In this document: one piece after another, positions 18,469 to 26,545 of the stretch
Numbering within the stretch: the first letter of the stretch is position 1
Layout of the letters: the number at the start of each line of letters is the position of its first letter
NCBI GenBank assembly: GCA_910585275.1
Contig: CAJUCW010000009.1
Span: 1-64,000, forward strand
DNA: 64,000 nt
DNA from: an uncultured Muribaculaceae bacterium
Lineage (GTDB): Bacteria > Bacteroidota > Bacteroidia > Bacteroidales > Muribaculaceae
Reading direction: 5' to 3'
Program-made: the position numbers and the translations under genes
Notes under the pieces: model-generated
What the model was told of the DNA's origin: nothing
What the model saw: the letters and a program-made list of their open reading frames with translations, nothing else
Database searches by the model: none

Positions 18469-19215
18469 TCATTCGAAATAGAAGGAAAGGACAACCATGT
18501 TGGATTTCACTTTTGAAAGGGACTGGGTCATCTTGAAGGTGTGTGGGTCATCGACAAGGTCTGGCCTGTCATGGCGGAGGATGTCGGTGAGTCCGAAACA
18601 GAATTTTATTTCAGGGTTAAGCTTGAAGAAGGGGAGATAAAAATCTACCCCGAGCCCTACGCACAGGTAGGCGTCGGCTGTATTGAACATCAGAGCCTCC
18701 GACCTTTTTTTGCTGACGTCGAAGGTTGCCATGGCCCCGAGCGTGATGTAAGGGCGCGTGTTTCGCATACGGTCGCCGGAGATTTTGAGGTCGAGGGGAG
18801 TCACGACATAGGCGCTTTTCACATCCTGCGATGAGTGGAGGTCGCTGTTGTAGTCAATCATGGTGACGTTTTTGCTTCCGAAATACATGCCGGGGGAAAA
18901 CCGGAGATTCAGGTATTTGTGGAGACGGAGGTCGGCAAGCACGTTTACGCAAAAACCCGGGGAGAAGTTGGGGACTTCCGCCACCCATCGTTCCCCTTCG
19001 GGAGTGACGAATCCGTTGTGGGTGAAAGAAAGGTCTTGCACGTGTGCGCCTACCGAGAATCCGAGATGCCAGCGTTTAAGGTCGGCATACGGTCGGTTGT
19101 CGAGCTTGTCGCCAGGCTTTGACCATGCCGGAACCACGGCGGCGAGGGCCATGACCAACGTCAGCACTGCGCGCACTGTCTTTTCCGAAACGATATGACT
19201 ACAAATGTTGTTCAT
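18469..19215 (-). CDS. porT: PorT-like outer-membrane beta-barrel protein
   Basis: A 248-residue exported beta-barrel protein. The signal peptide includes VRAVLTLVMALAAVVPAWS. Mature features are HLGFSVGAHVQDLSFTHNGF, LRLHKYLNLRFSPGMYFGSK, TPLDLKISGDRMRNTRPYITLGA and the closing NPEIKFCFGLTDIL plus the final strand VVLSFYFE. This is the pattern of PorT, needed for type IX secretion. The open frame reaches 19371, but the ATG at 19215 (MNNICSH) starts the signal peptide and avoids overlap with the divergent dgt gene. It heads the T9SS operon. Confidence 0.82.
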   Translation of the reverse strand: MNNICSHIVSEKTVRAVLTLVMALAAVVPAWSKPGDKLDNRPYADLKRWHLGFSVGAHVQDLSFTHNGFVTPEGERWVAEVPNFSPGFCVNVLADLRLHKYLNLRFSPGMYFGSKNVTMIDYNSDLHSSQDVKSAYVVTPLDLKISGDRMRNTRPYITLGAMATFDVSKKRSEALMFNTADAYLCVGLGVDFYLPFFKLNPEIKFCFGLTDILRHDRPDLVDDPHTFKMTQSLSKVKSNMVVLSFYFE

Positions 19216-19273
19216 TATGTGTAATAACGAAAAGCGAACTGTCATTATTGCGGCATAATTACGCTCGCAAACG

Positions 19274-19305
19274 GTTGTGGGTTCGTTATAAATTCTTAAC
19301 TTTGC
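19274..19305 (+). promoter_or_regulatory. Bacteroidota promoter of dgt
   Basis: TAACTTTGC at 19297-19305 is a full -7 match with GTTG at 19274-19277 about 19 nt upstream. The dgt ATG is 25 nt downstream. Confidence 0.6.
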
Positions 19306-19330
19306 ATAATCCAATAATATTACCGAATAG

Positions 19331-20653
19331 ATGAACTGGGAGCAATTGATAAGCGACAAGCGTCTTGGCATGGAGGAGTTTCATGACAATCGGACACACA
19401 TACGCAGCGATTTCCAGCGTGATTATGACCGTATGATTTTCTCTTCCCCATTCCGGAGGCTACAGAACAAGACGCAGGTGTTTCCTCTGCCGGGGAGCAT
19501 TTTCGTACACAACCGGTTGACCCATAGCCTGGAGGTGTCGTCGGTGGGACGCTCTATGGCCCGTGAGGCATGGCTGAGGATGAGCAGTACTCCTGCGTCG
19601 TCGGATTCGACAGGCGCGCTTGACCAGATACCCGACATAGTGGCCGCCGCCTGTCTTTGCCACGACCTCGGCAACCCTCCTTTCGGACATTCGGGGGAGA
19701 AAACTATTGCAACATGGTTCAGCGAAGGGAAAGGTTTGGAATTGAAGGAACGGCTTACCCCACGGCAGTGGACCGATTTTTCCAGATTCGAGGGTAATGC
19801 CAATTCTTTCCGCCTTCTTGCACACCAGTTTTGCGGCCGCCGCAAGGGTGGTTTCGCCATGACCTACAGCACTCTTGCCTCCATCGTGAAATATCCTTGG
19901 ACCTCGCTTCATGCAGGTTCGAAAGGGAAATTCGGTTTTTTCGAGAGCGAGGAAGAGGATTACCGTAAAGTGGCGAAGGAATTAGGCATCCCGGAAACCG
20001 GTGATGGGGTATTCGCGCGTCATCCGCTGGTCTATCTTATGGAGGCGGCCGACGATATCTGCTACCAGGTGATGGACATAGAAGATTCCCATCGACTCGG
20101 AATACTCTCCACGATGGAGGTGAAAGACCTTCTTCTCTCTTTTTTCGACCAGAAAAACAGGGCGAGGATGGAGCGCGCCATGAACCATCTCGACGACCCC
20201 AACGAGCAGGTGGGTTATCTGCGCTCGAACGCTATAGGGGCTATGGTGGCCGACTGTGCCTCCGTTTTTGCAGAAAGGGAGGAACTTCTTCTCTCCGGGG
20301 AGCCTATGAAACCGCTCGTGCAGCAGATGAACCCCCTTCTTGCCGAAGCTTACTCGCGGTGCTCGCATACTGCCTGGGGAAAGATTTATTGCGCTTCCGA
20401 CGTGGTTGACGTGGATATCGCCGGCAACAGGATTCTCACTTACCTCATGGATTCGCTTATGGAGGCGGTGCTTCATCCCGAAAGGAATTCTTCGAGGCTG
20501 TTGCTGCTAAAGATTCCAAGGCAATACGACACACGTGCCGATTCACTCTACGAAAGGGTGCAAAGTGTGCTCGACCATGTTTCGGGAATGACCGACGTCT
20601 ATGCCCTCGATCTTTTCAGGAAACTGAACGGACACTCACTCCCCGCCGTTTAA
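19331..20653 (+). CDS. dgt: Deoxyguanosinetriphosphate triphosphohydrolase (dGTPase)
   Basis: A 440-residue HD-domain enzyme that splits dGTP into deoxyguanosine and triphosphate. Metal ligands are visible: H65 in RLTHSLEV, H111-D112 in CLCHDLGNPPFGHSGE, and a later Asp in YLMEAADDICYQVMDIED. The N-terminus has RSDFQRDYDRMIFSSPFRRLQNKTQV, the hallmark of the Dgt family. Length is normal for Bacteroidota type dGTPases. It lies back to back with the T9SS operon and 37 nt before the TPM protein gene. Together with dut it contributes to dNTP pool control. Confidence 0.95.
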   Translation: MNWEQLISDKRLGMEEFHDNRTHIRSDFQRDYDRMIFSSPFRRLQNKTQVFPLPGSIFVHNRLTHSLEVSSVGRSMAREAWLRMSSTPASSDSTGALDQIPDIVAAACLCHDLGNPPFGHSGEKTIATWFSEGKGLELKERLTPRQWTDFSRFEGNANSFRLLAHQFCGRRKGGFAMTYSTLASIVKYPWTSLHAGSKGKFGFFESEEEDYRKVAKELGIPETGDGVFARHPLVYLMEAADDICYQVMDIEDSHRLGILSTMEVKDLLLSFFDQKNRARMERAMNHLDDPNEQVGYLRSNAIGAMVADCASVFAEREELLLSGEPMKPLVQQMNPLLAEAYSRCSHTAWGKIYCASDVVDVDIAGNRILTYLMDSLMEAVLHPERNSSRLLLLKIPRQYDTRADSLYERVQSVLDHVSGMTDVYALDLFRKLNGHSLPAV

Positions 20654-20690
20654 TGTTATAGTCAGGTATTATATCTTTAGAAATACGTTT

Positions 20691-21974
20691 ATGAAAAACA
20701 AGATAATTCTTCTGCTCTCGATTCTTTTCCCGGTGCTGGCGCTTGCCATGGATTATGCACCGGACGACATTGTCAATCCAAATATCGCCGACCGGCGCGT
20801 ATATGTGGCGGACCCGGGCAACCTTGTCAGCCCGGAGGTGAAGGCGCGCGTGAACGACGCGCTCTACCGGCTTCGCCAACAGACAAGCGCGGAAGTAGTG
20901 GTAGCGGTGGTGCCTTCGATAGGCGACACCCCGATTGAGGATTTTTCCGAAAAATTGTTCACGTCGTGGGGCATAGGGAAGAGCGACAAAGACAACGGGG
21001 CTCTTATTCTGATTGTTCCGCAACAGAAGCGTGCCAGAATCCAGACAGGTTATGGAGTGGAAGGCGTTTTGCCCGATATTTCCGCCAAAAAGATTATAGA
21101 CCGTTCTATAGTGGCCAATATGAGGGAAGGGGATCTTGATGCCGCTGTAGAGGCTTCGGCCCTCGACGTGGCAAAAGTGTTGTCGGACCCTGCGGCTGCC
21201 GATGAACTCAAGAGCGGCGAAGGGGAGGCCTGGCAGAAAAACGAAGCTCCTCTCTCGAAAGACGATATCATGAAATTCGTGTGGTATGTGGCGTTGATGT
21301 TCATGATTTTTGCTTGGCTTCTTCTTTTCTATGATATTTTCAACACCCGGGGCAAGGACCGTTATCACAAGGCCATAACCTGGCAGAACCACCGGATAGC
21401 ATATTGGGTGCTTGCCGTGTGTTCTTTGGGAATGGGTATAATACCGGCGGCACTTGCAGAGTTGTTCCGCTATCGAGCGCGCAACAAGCCTATCAAATGC
21501 TCAGTCTGCGGCACCAAGATGCGTAAGCTTAACGAGGAAGAAGACAACGAACTTCTTAATCCGTCGCAAGACTTTGAGGAAAGACTTAAAACGGTGGATT
21601 ACGATGTGTGGGAGTGCCCTAAATGCGGCTCTGTGGAGCGTTTCCCGTTCAAAGCCAAGCAGATGAAGTATTCGGAGTGCCCGAATTGCCACACCGTAGC
21701 TATGTGTCTTGTACGCGACCATACCATACGCCCAGCCACAACGCGGAGCGAAGGTATAGGGGAGAAGATTTATGAATGCCAGTTCTGCCATTTTAGAAAC
21801 AACCGGCATTATCGAATCCCGCGTAAGGAAGACGGATCAGGCGCCGCCCTCGCAGCGGGTGCCATACTCGGATCCATGGGCCGCGGAGGAGGCGGCGGCT
21901 TCGGAGGAGGGGGCTTCGGAGGTGGTTTCGGAGGTGGCTCAACCGGAGGCGGCGGTGCCAGCGGCGGTTGGTAA
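20691..21974 (+). CDS. TPM-domain membrane protein with four zinc-ribbon CxxC pairs
   Basis: A 427-residue protein. Signal peptide (about 1-19), TPM domain (about 35-170: VYVADPGNLVSPEVKARVNDAL, SAEVVVAVVPSIG, KDNGALILIVPQQKRARIQTGYGVEGVLPD), two membrane helices (about 195-215 and 238-256), then four CxxC pairs (C270/C273, C309/C312, C330/C333, C363/C366) that would hold two zinc ions, and a Gly-rich tail ending GGASGGW. TPM proteins (YgcG/Psb32 type) are linked to membrane-protein maintenance; the biochemical role is uncertain. The cytosolic double zinc ribbon after a periplasmic TPM domain is an uncommon arrangement. Confidence 0.85.
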   Translation: MKNKIILLLSILFPVLALAMDYAPDDIVNPNIADRRVYVADPGNLVSPEVKARVNDALYRLRQQTSAEVVVAVVPSIGDTPIEDFSEKLFTSWGIGKSDKDNGALILIVPQQKRARIQTGYGVEGVLPDISAKKIIDRSIVANMREGDLDAAVEASALDVAKVLSDPAAADELKSGEGEAWQKNEAPLSKDDIMKFVWYVALMFMIFAWLLLFYDIFNTRGKDRYHKAITWQNHRIAYWVLAVCSLGMGIIPAALAELFRYRARNKPIKCSVCGTKMRKLNEEEDNELLNPSQDFEERLKTVDYDVWECPKCGSVERFPFKAKQMKYSECPNCHTVAMCLVRDHTIRPATTRSEGIGEKIYECQFCHFRNNRHYRIPRKEDGSGAALAAGAILGSMGRGGGGGFGGGGFGGGFGGGSTGGGGASGGW

Positions 21975-22046
21975 AATTTGAAGTATTAAGATAAATACGA
22001 TTATTTTTTAGTAACTGATTTTTTAAGTTGTTTAGTTTTTAATTAC

Positions 22047-22853
22047 ATGATGAAAAAGGTAAAATTTATTGTCTTTGCGGCGATGTCGCTTCTTTTGCTT
22101 GCTTCTTGCGGCGATAAGGGCAGTAAGAGAGATTCGGATGCCAAGGATGAAAATCCTGTAGTGGAATTCGAAGGTTATGGTTTTGACGTGATTGCGGAGG
22201 TGGTGGATGCCGACACTCTTGATTCGGAGGGTTGGAAATATTGCAGGGCTTGCGGAAGCGGGATGTTGCCCAAAAAGGTGGGTGGCAATGATTTGACATT
22301 GCTGAGAGACACTTTGGAGAAGCTGGGTTCCGTGGCTTTTGCTTCCACCGGGAAGATTGTTCCTGAGTTAGGCGCCGAAATGACGGTGACGGCGCTTAAC
22401 CCCGACAGTACGGCGGCTTGCGGAAGCCGCTACAATGTGCTTTCCCTTTCGTTGGCAACTCCTAAACTGCTTGTATGGAAAAGCTATGTGGCAGGTTACA
22501 GGTGTGCTGCCGCACATGGCATATACCGCACGAGATTCGTAAATTACAGAATTTCCGATGGAAAAATACTTTCAATTCCTGACATCATGAAGCCAGGTTA
22601 CGAATCAAGTCTTAAGGACATGTTAAGGGAAAAAATCAAGGAAGAAAACGTGGATCTGCTCGTGCCTGTTGACAGTATCGGCATCCCGCCTGCTTTTCAA
22701 ATCACAACGGATGGAGTAAGGTTTGTATATGGCGTTTATGACATAGCCCCGTATGCCGCCGGAGAGGTGACTGTTGATTTCAACGGCTATGAAATTGAAG
22801 ACCTCCTCGCTCCGGGAATGCTCAATATGATTTATGGCATACCTGACGAGTAG
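22047..22853 (+). CDS. DUF3298-type lipoprotein
   Basis: A 268-residue lipoprotein: signal peptide and lipobox LLASC (Cys21). The C-terminal part, SSLKDMLREKIKEENVD followed by FQITTDGVRFVYGVYDIAPYAAGEVTVDFNGYEIEDLL over about residues 190-255, is the DUF3298 domain (also the C-terminal domain of RsiV, which binds lysozyme). Ligand here is unknown. Its 3' end overlaps the 3' end of the convergent secreted-protein gene by 22 bp. Confidence 0.78.
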   Translation: MMKKVKFIVFAAMSLLLLASCGDKGSKRDSDAKDENPVVEFEGYGFDVIAEVVDADTLDSEGWKYCRACGSGMLPKKVGGNDLTLLRDTLEKLGSVAFASTGKIVPELGAEMTVTALNPDSTAACGSRYNVLSLSLATPKLLVWKSYVAGYRCAAAHGIYRTRFVNYRISDGKILSIPDIMKPGYESSLKDMLREKIKEENVDLLVPVDSIGIPPAFQITTDGVRFVYGVYDIAPYAAGEVTVDFNGYEIEDLLAPGMLNMIYGIPDE

Positions 22854-23923
22854 GATGCCGGGATACGACGCAGTCTGACGGAGGATGATTGGTAAGGGAA
22901 CTGGATGGTCAGTGTGTCGCCTTCCCCGCTCTGTGCCTTTATGTCGCGGCTCAAAGGTTTCCCTTCGGCGTCTATCCATTCTACATCGAAAATTCCGGGG
23001 AATGGTCCGGGGTAAAGTTTGCCCTTGACCATTCCCTTTTTCCATTTTGCGGAATTTGTTTTTGCGCCGTCGATATAGATTATATCGTAAGTGCCGCCGT
23101 TCTTGACGATGGCGAGACTGTAGTCACCTCCCATGCGGAGGAGGGATTCTTCAAGTGTGCGGTCGAAGACCGTCCAGTATCCTTCGAGGTTGTCTTCGGA
23201 ATCAGCGAAATGTCTGTCGAGCTTTTCGAGGTCTTTCCATTCCCCTTCTTCCATATCGGAAAGTGGCGACGTTCGGGTCAGTGATATGTCGGTTATCAGG
23301 ATGGAAGCCCCCGGCGATGCCGCAAACCCGAATGCCTTGCAACCGTCGGAGAAGTGAAGTGTGGCGAGTTCGGTCATGCTATGGTTGCCTGCCGAAAGGA
23401 TGAACCCTTGTCCGGAGTTGGTGAGTCTCCATATGTTGGTGCCGTCGAATGGGTTTACTCCGCTGCTCACCGTAGCGGAGTAAACAGGCTTGTCCGTTCC
23501 GTCGGTATTGACGACAATCTGTAAAGCTGAAGAAGACGAAACATGGTCGTTGACTTCTACCGGAAAAACAGAAAACCAGGTTTTCCTGCCTTGTGGCGAG
23601 GATATGAAAAAAGCCCATGCAGGACTTGCCTTACTTCCTTTCGATCCGTCCGCTTTAGTGTAGGGATATCGTTTTGCCGGCTTTGAATTAAGACTTTTGG
23701 CGCGGAATGTAAGCGTGAAGTCGGTTATGGAATTCGTGAGGACGCAACTGTCTATGACAGTGGCATGGGAATGGTTGTTGATTTCTATCCCTTTTTCGGT
23801 GGCGTGGGCAAAGGGGGCGTAGCCTCTTCCGTGGTTCCAGAAGCGGTCGGGCGAATCTTCTGCCTTTATGAAGGCGGAAAAGATAGCCGACAGTAGGAAG
23901 AAGAGGAGGATACGGGTCTTCAT
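22832..23923 (-). CDS. Secreted protein of unknown function
   Basis: A 363-residue protein beginning MKTRILLFFLLSAIFSAFIKA, a clear signal peptide. I do not recognise the family. The middle has a jelly-roll look (ITDFTLTFRAKSLNSKPAKR, WRLTNSGQGFILSAGNHSM, CKAFGFAASPGASILITDISL), and the end YWTVFDRTLEESLLRMGGDY ... YDIIYIDGAKTNSAKWKKG reads like an all-beta lipocalin-type domain. The ATG at 23923 overlaps the LysE stop (ATGA), so it is the last gene of the pyrE-led unit. A carbohydrate or lipid ligand is possible but only a guess. Confidence 0.7.
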   Translation of the reverse strand: MKTRILLFFLLSAIFSAFIKAEDSPDRFWNHGRGYAPFAHATEKGIEINNHSHATVIDSCVLTNSITDFTLTFRAKSLNSKPAKRYPYTKADGSKGSKASPAWAFFISSPQGRKTWFSVFPVEVNDHVSSSSALQIVVNTDGTDKPVYSATVSSGVNPFDGTNIWRLTNSGQGFILSAGNHSMTELATLHFSDGCKAFGFAASPGASILITDISLTRTSPLSDMEEGEWKDLEKLDRHFADSEDNLEGYWTVFDRTLEESLLRMGGDYSLAIVKNGGTYDIIYIDGAKTNSAKWKKGMVKGKLYPGPFPGIFDVEWIDAEGKPLSRDIKAQSGEGDTLTIQFPYQSSSVRLRRIPASYSSGMP

Positions 23924-24573
23924 GCCGTGGCTATATTGGAAATGCCCGTCACAATACCGACGATGGCGAACAGAAGGATGACTATGCCGATTATCCTGTT
24001 GATAAGCCACATGGAACGCAAATTGAAGTGGGCGCGGACTTTATCGATGAAGTAAGTCACGAGCCACCACCATGCTATTGCACCGGCGAAAATCGATAGG
24101 AACCCTATGATGTAGTGATAGAACCTGATTTCGGGCATAAGGAAGTTGAAGCGCGCGAACAGTCCTATTATAAGGAATAGAATCAGTGGGTTGGAGAAGG
24201 TGAACAGGAACCCGGCGAGTATGTTTTTTTTAGGCGATGATTCCTGTTGCATCGGTTTTTTGAGCCGGGTGGCAGGGTTTTTCTTGAAAAGGTAGAGGCT
24301 GAATCCTATGAGCACCGCGCTGCCGACAAGCTGGATTACATTCTGGTTGCGCTCGATAAATTCTTCAATAAACGAGAGCCCGAATCCTGTGAGCAGGCAA
24401 TAAAACAAATCGGAAAAAGCAGCTCCCACACCGGTATAGAACCCCGTGCGCCTACCTTTATCGAGGGTGCGCTGGATGCATAAAATCCCCACCGGTCCCA
24501 TCGGGGCGGAGATGAGGATGCCTATGGCGATTCCACGCCATATCATATAGAAAAGACTTTCTATGAAGTCCAT
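23920..24573 (-). CDS. LysE/RhtB family amino-acid exporter
   Basis: A 217-residue inner-membrane protein with six hydrophobic segments. The N-terminal signature GIAIGILISAPMGPVGILCIQRTLDKGRRTGFYTGVGAAFSDLFYCLL is the LysE-family conserved block, and GFLFTFSNPLILFLIIGLFARF corresponds to the second conserved segment. Such proteins export basic or neutral amino acids or similar small molecules by proton antiport. It is separated by 43 nt from the upstream Rieske-like lipoprotein gene and overlaps the next gene by 4 nt. Substrate unknown. Confidence 0.85.
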   Translation of the reverse strand: MDFIESLFYMIWRGIAIGILISAPMGPVGILCIQRTLDKGRRTGFYTGVGAAFSDLFYCLLTGFGLSFIEEFIERNQNVIQLVGSAVLIGFSLYLFKKNPATRLKKPMQQESSPKKNILAGFLFTFSNPLILFLIIGLFARFNFLMPEIRFYHYIIGFLSIFAGAIAWWWLVTYFIDKVRAHFNLRSMWLINRIIGIVILLFAIVGIVTGISNIATA

Positions 24574-24616
24574 GGGCGGGCGTTATGAGTAAATCTGCGG
24601 CCCGTCGGGACCGCAG

Positions 24617-25138
24617 TCAGTTGGTTATGATATATCCGCCGCTTCCTGTCGGAAGACATTTATAGCGGCGGAGTCCGTATTTATATTTCCCTGTGGCGGC
24701 GGGTCCGGAAAGCGGACTGCCGCCACCCATCGTGACATCGTAGCGGGAGCCGCATACCGGGCATACCGCTTCATAAAGGTCGCCTTCGATAGTTACCCTG
24801 ACATCCGGCTTCACTTCCACAGGGCAAGCGAGGTCATACGCAAGCGGGGTGTCGGTGGCTGTAGTGAAAGGGTCCATGCCGTTGATGAGAAGCACGCCGC
24901 CGTAGCCTGTCGCGCTCTGTTGGGAATAAGGGAACCCGGAGGGTTCTCGCAGACCGGAAGAGAGAATGAAGCGGCGGTTTGATCCGAACCCTGACACGCC
25001 GTAGGTGTTCCATGACCCGGCATCACCGATGTTTATGCTGACGGCATAGTTCGGGATGCGGTCATCGTCAACGGTGTGGCATCCGGCGAGAAGGAATGCC
25101 GCCGAAATGCAGAACGGAATCAACGGAAACTTAGTCAT
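24617..25138 (-). CDS. Lipoprotein with a Rieske-like fold lacking His ligands
   Basis: A 173-residue lipoprotein (lipobox LAGC, Cys20) starting at the ATG at 25138, which overlaps the SRPBCC stop in ATGA. The C-terminal half resembles a Rieske domain: first box LAYDLACPVEV (C105-P-V107 where C-x-H is expected), second box AVCPVCGSRYDVTMGGGSPLSGPA (C126 and C129-G where C-x-x-H-G is expected), then the usual GPA loop and a final RRYKC. The Cys pair without His suggests either no [2Fe-2S] cluster of normal Rieske type or an all-Cys or zinc site. Fold assignment is by motif spacing only. Confidence 0.65.
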   Translation of the reverse strand: MTKFPLIPFCISAAFLLAGCHTVDDDRIPNYAVSINIGDAGSWNTYGVSGFGSNRRFILSSGLREPSGFPYSQQSATGYGGVLLINGMDPFTTATDTPLAYDLACPVEVKPDVRVTIEGDLYEAVCPVCGSRYDVTMGGGSPLSGPAATGKYKYGLRRYKCLPTGSGGYIITN

Positions 25139-25572
25139 GCAAACGGGATTGCCTTCAGAACTTGTCCGAACTGGTCGGCCATCTTTTGGATATGCCCTCC
25201 CACCATGGGTTTTAGCATGGCCGGTATGGCGATGTCGATTTCCACTTTTGCCGTGCAAGCGTCGGCCCCTTCGGGGGTGATGTGCATGGCGAGCGTAAGG
25301 GGTACGGGCGACCCTTCCCCGTTGAGCTTGATGAGAACGGGTTCTCTCTTTTCCACCACTTTGAAGGTGAGGGAGCCTACCGGGCCGCCAGGCACGGATA
25401 TAGAGTCGGGGGTGATGGATATGCTGTCGAACATAGCTCTCTTGTCTTCAGGAATCTGGTCGGCCGGCACTTTTTCAAGTAGCGAGCGGAGATTCTCGAG
25501 GTTGGAGAGTTTTGAATAGACGGTCTCTGCGGGAGAAGAGAGTCTTACGGAATCACTGTTGTATATAGCCAT
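25135..25572 (-). CDS. SRPBCC/polyketide-cyclase-like protein
   Basis: A 145-residue soluble protein. It starts AIYNSDSVRLSSPAETVYSKLSNLENL, the first strand and helices of START/SRPBCC folds, continues with GSLTFKVVEKREPVLIKLNGEGSPVPLTLAMHITP as the curved sheet, and ends with the long helix MLKPMVGGHIQKMADQFGQVLKAIPF. These folds bind hydrophobic ligands; the ligand here is unknown. The ATG at 25572 follows the pyrE stop by 44 nt. The pyrE-SRPBCC pairing recurs in Bacteroidales, so the linkage is likely old. Confidence 0.85.
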   Translation of the reverse strand: MAIYNSDSVRLSSPAETVYSKLSNLENLRSLLEKVPADQIPEDKRAMFDSISITPDSISVPGGPVGSLTFKVVEKREPVLIKLNGEGSPVPLTLAMHITPEGADACTAKVEIDIAIPAMLKPMVGGHIQKMADQFGQVLKAIPFA

Positions 25573-25616
25573 TGGTTTCGTTTGTTCGTTTATTTTTTTC
25601 GATAGTTTTTTCAGGT

Positions 25617-26261
25617 TCAGTCCATCGGGTCCGGAGTCCAGTCCGCAGGGTCTTCCCTCCATTCCCTGAGGGCGGCGGCTTCCGTCGGGCTGATATAGTT
25701 CGTTTCTTCCGCCACTTCTATCATCGATGCGTAGGAGCACAATGCCACGAGGTTAATGTCGGCTTCATGAAATCTCTTCACCGCCATCGGGAACTGATAG
25801 TTGAACAGACATGCCATGCCGATAACGTCGCATCCGTAAGTGCGTATGACATCGACGGCTTTCAGAGAGCTGCCTCCGGTGGAGACGAGGTCTTCTATCA
25901 CCACCACTTTCTTTCCCGGCTTGAGGTTGCCTTCTATAAGGTTTTCAAGTCCATGGTCTTTGGGGGTGTTGCGCACATATACGTAAGGGAGTCCGAGCGT
26001 GTCTGCCACGATGGCGCCGAAGGCTATGGCTCCGGTGGCTACGCCTGCGATGGCTTCCACTTCGGGGAAGTTCTCGAGAATGGCTCTTGAATACTCCACT
26101 TTCACGAGATTGCGGATGTCGGGATATGACAGTATTCGTCGGTTGTCGTTATAGATAGGGGAGTTCCATCCGGAAGCCCAGATAAACGGATTCTGTGGCT
26201 GCAGCTTGATGGCACTTATCTGAAGGAGTTTCTCGGCAAGAATTCTTTCCGGTTTTTTCAT
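25617..26261 (-). CDS. pyrE: Orotate phosphoribosyltransferase
   Basis: A 214-residue enzyme joining orotate and PRPP to make OMP in pyrimidine synthesis. Visible: KLQPQNPFIWASGWNSPIYNDNRRILS (orotate site), AIAGVATGAIAFGAIVADTLGLPYVYVRN, and the PRPP loop VVVIEDLVSTGGSSLKAVD. The ATG at 26261 (MKKPERILAEKLL) is preferred over a longer frame to 26423 because the family starts here. A strong promoter at 26451-26483 leaves a leader of about 185 nt, so leader-based control is possible. It heads a five-gene minus-strand run. Confidence 0.96.
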   Translation of the reverse strand: MKKPERILAEKLLQISAIKLQPQNPFIWASGWNSPIYNDNRRILSYPDIRNLVKVEYSRAILENFPEVEAIAGVATGAIAFGAIVADTLGLPYVYVRNTPKDHGLENLIEGNLKPGKKVVVIEDLVSTGGSSLKAVDVIRTYGCDVIGMACLFNYQFPMAVKRFHEADINLVALCSYASMIEVAEETNYISPTEAAALREWREDPADWTPDPMD

Positions 26262-26450
26262 AATCACAGCTGATTGAAGTGTTGAAATATTACCTGTAGA
26301 AGAGGAAATGATGAAGGCGGCGAAGTGAATCCTCCGCTCCAATATCGCCTCTTTGCTGATGTGTAAACTTTTGACCCATTGGATTATGGGTGCGTCTTCT
26401 GATGAAGGCGGCCCCGTAGCCACGGGTGGGTTTATACGAGTTCATTAAAT

Positions 26451-26483
26451 GCAAAATTACATTTATCCTCAAACATATCCAAA
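26451..26483 (-). promoter_or_regulatory. Bacteroidota promoter of the pyrE unit
   Basis: On the minus strand TAATTTTGC (26459-26451) is a full -7 box and TTTG (26483-26480) lies exactly 20 nt upstream. Transcription would start near 26444 and leave about 185 nt before pyrE; that leader includes a small hairpin CCCGT-GGCT-ACGGG near 26414-26427. Confidence 0.75.
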
Positions 26484-26545
26484 TAAAAGAACATCAAAAG
26501 GGGATAAAAAATTGAATGACGATGTAAAAATAATGTTAAATAAGT

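Noticed and set aside
22832..22853. Frameshift or fusion at overlapping 3' ends
   Set aside because: The genes are on opposite strands and simply converge with a 22-bp overlap; both stops are clear.
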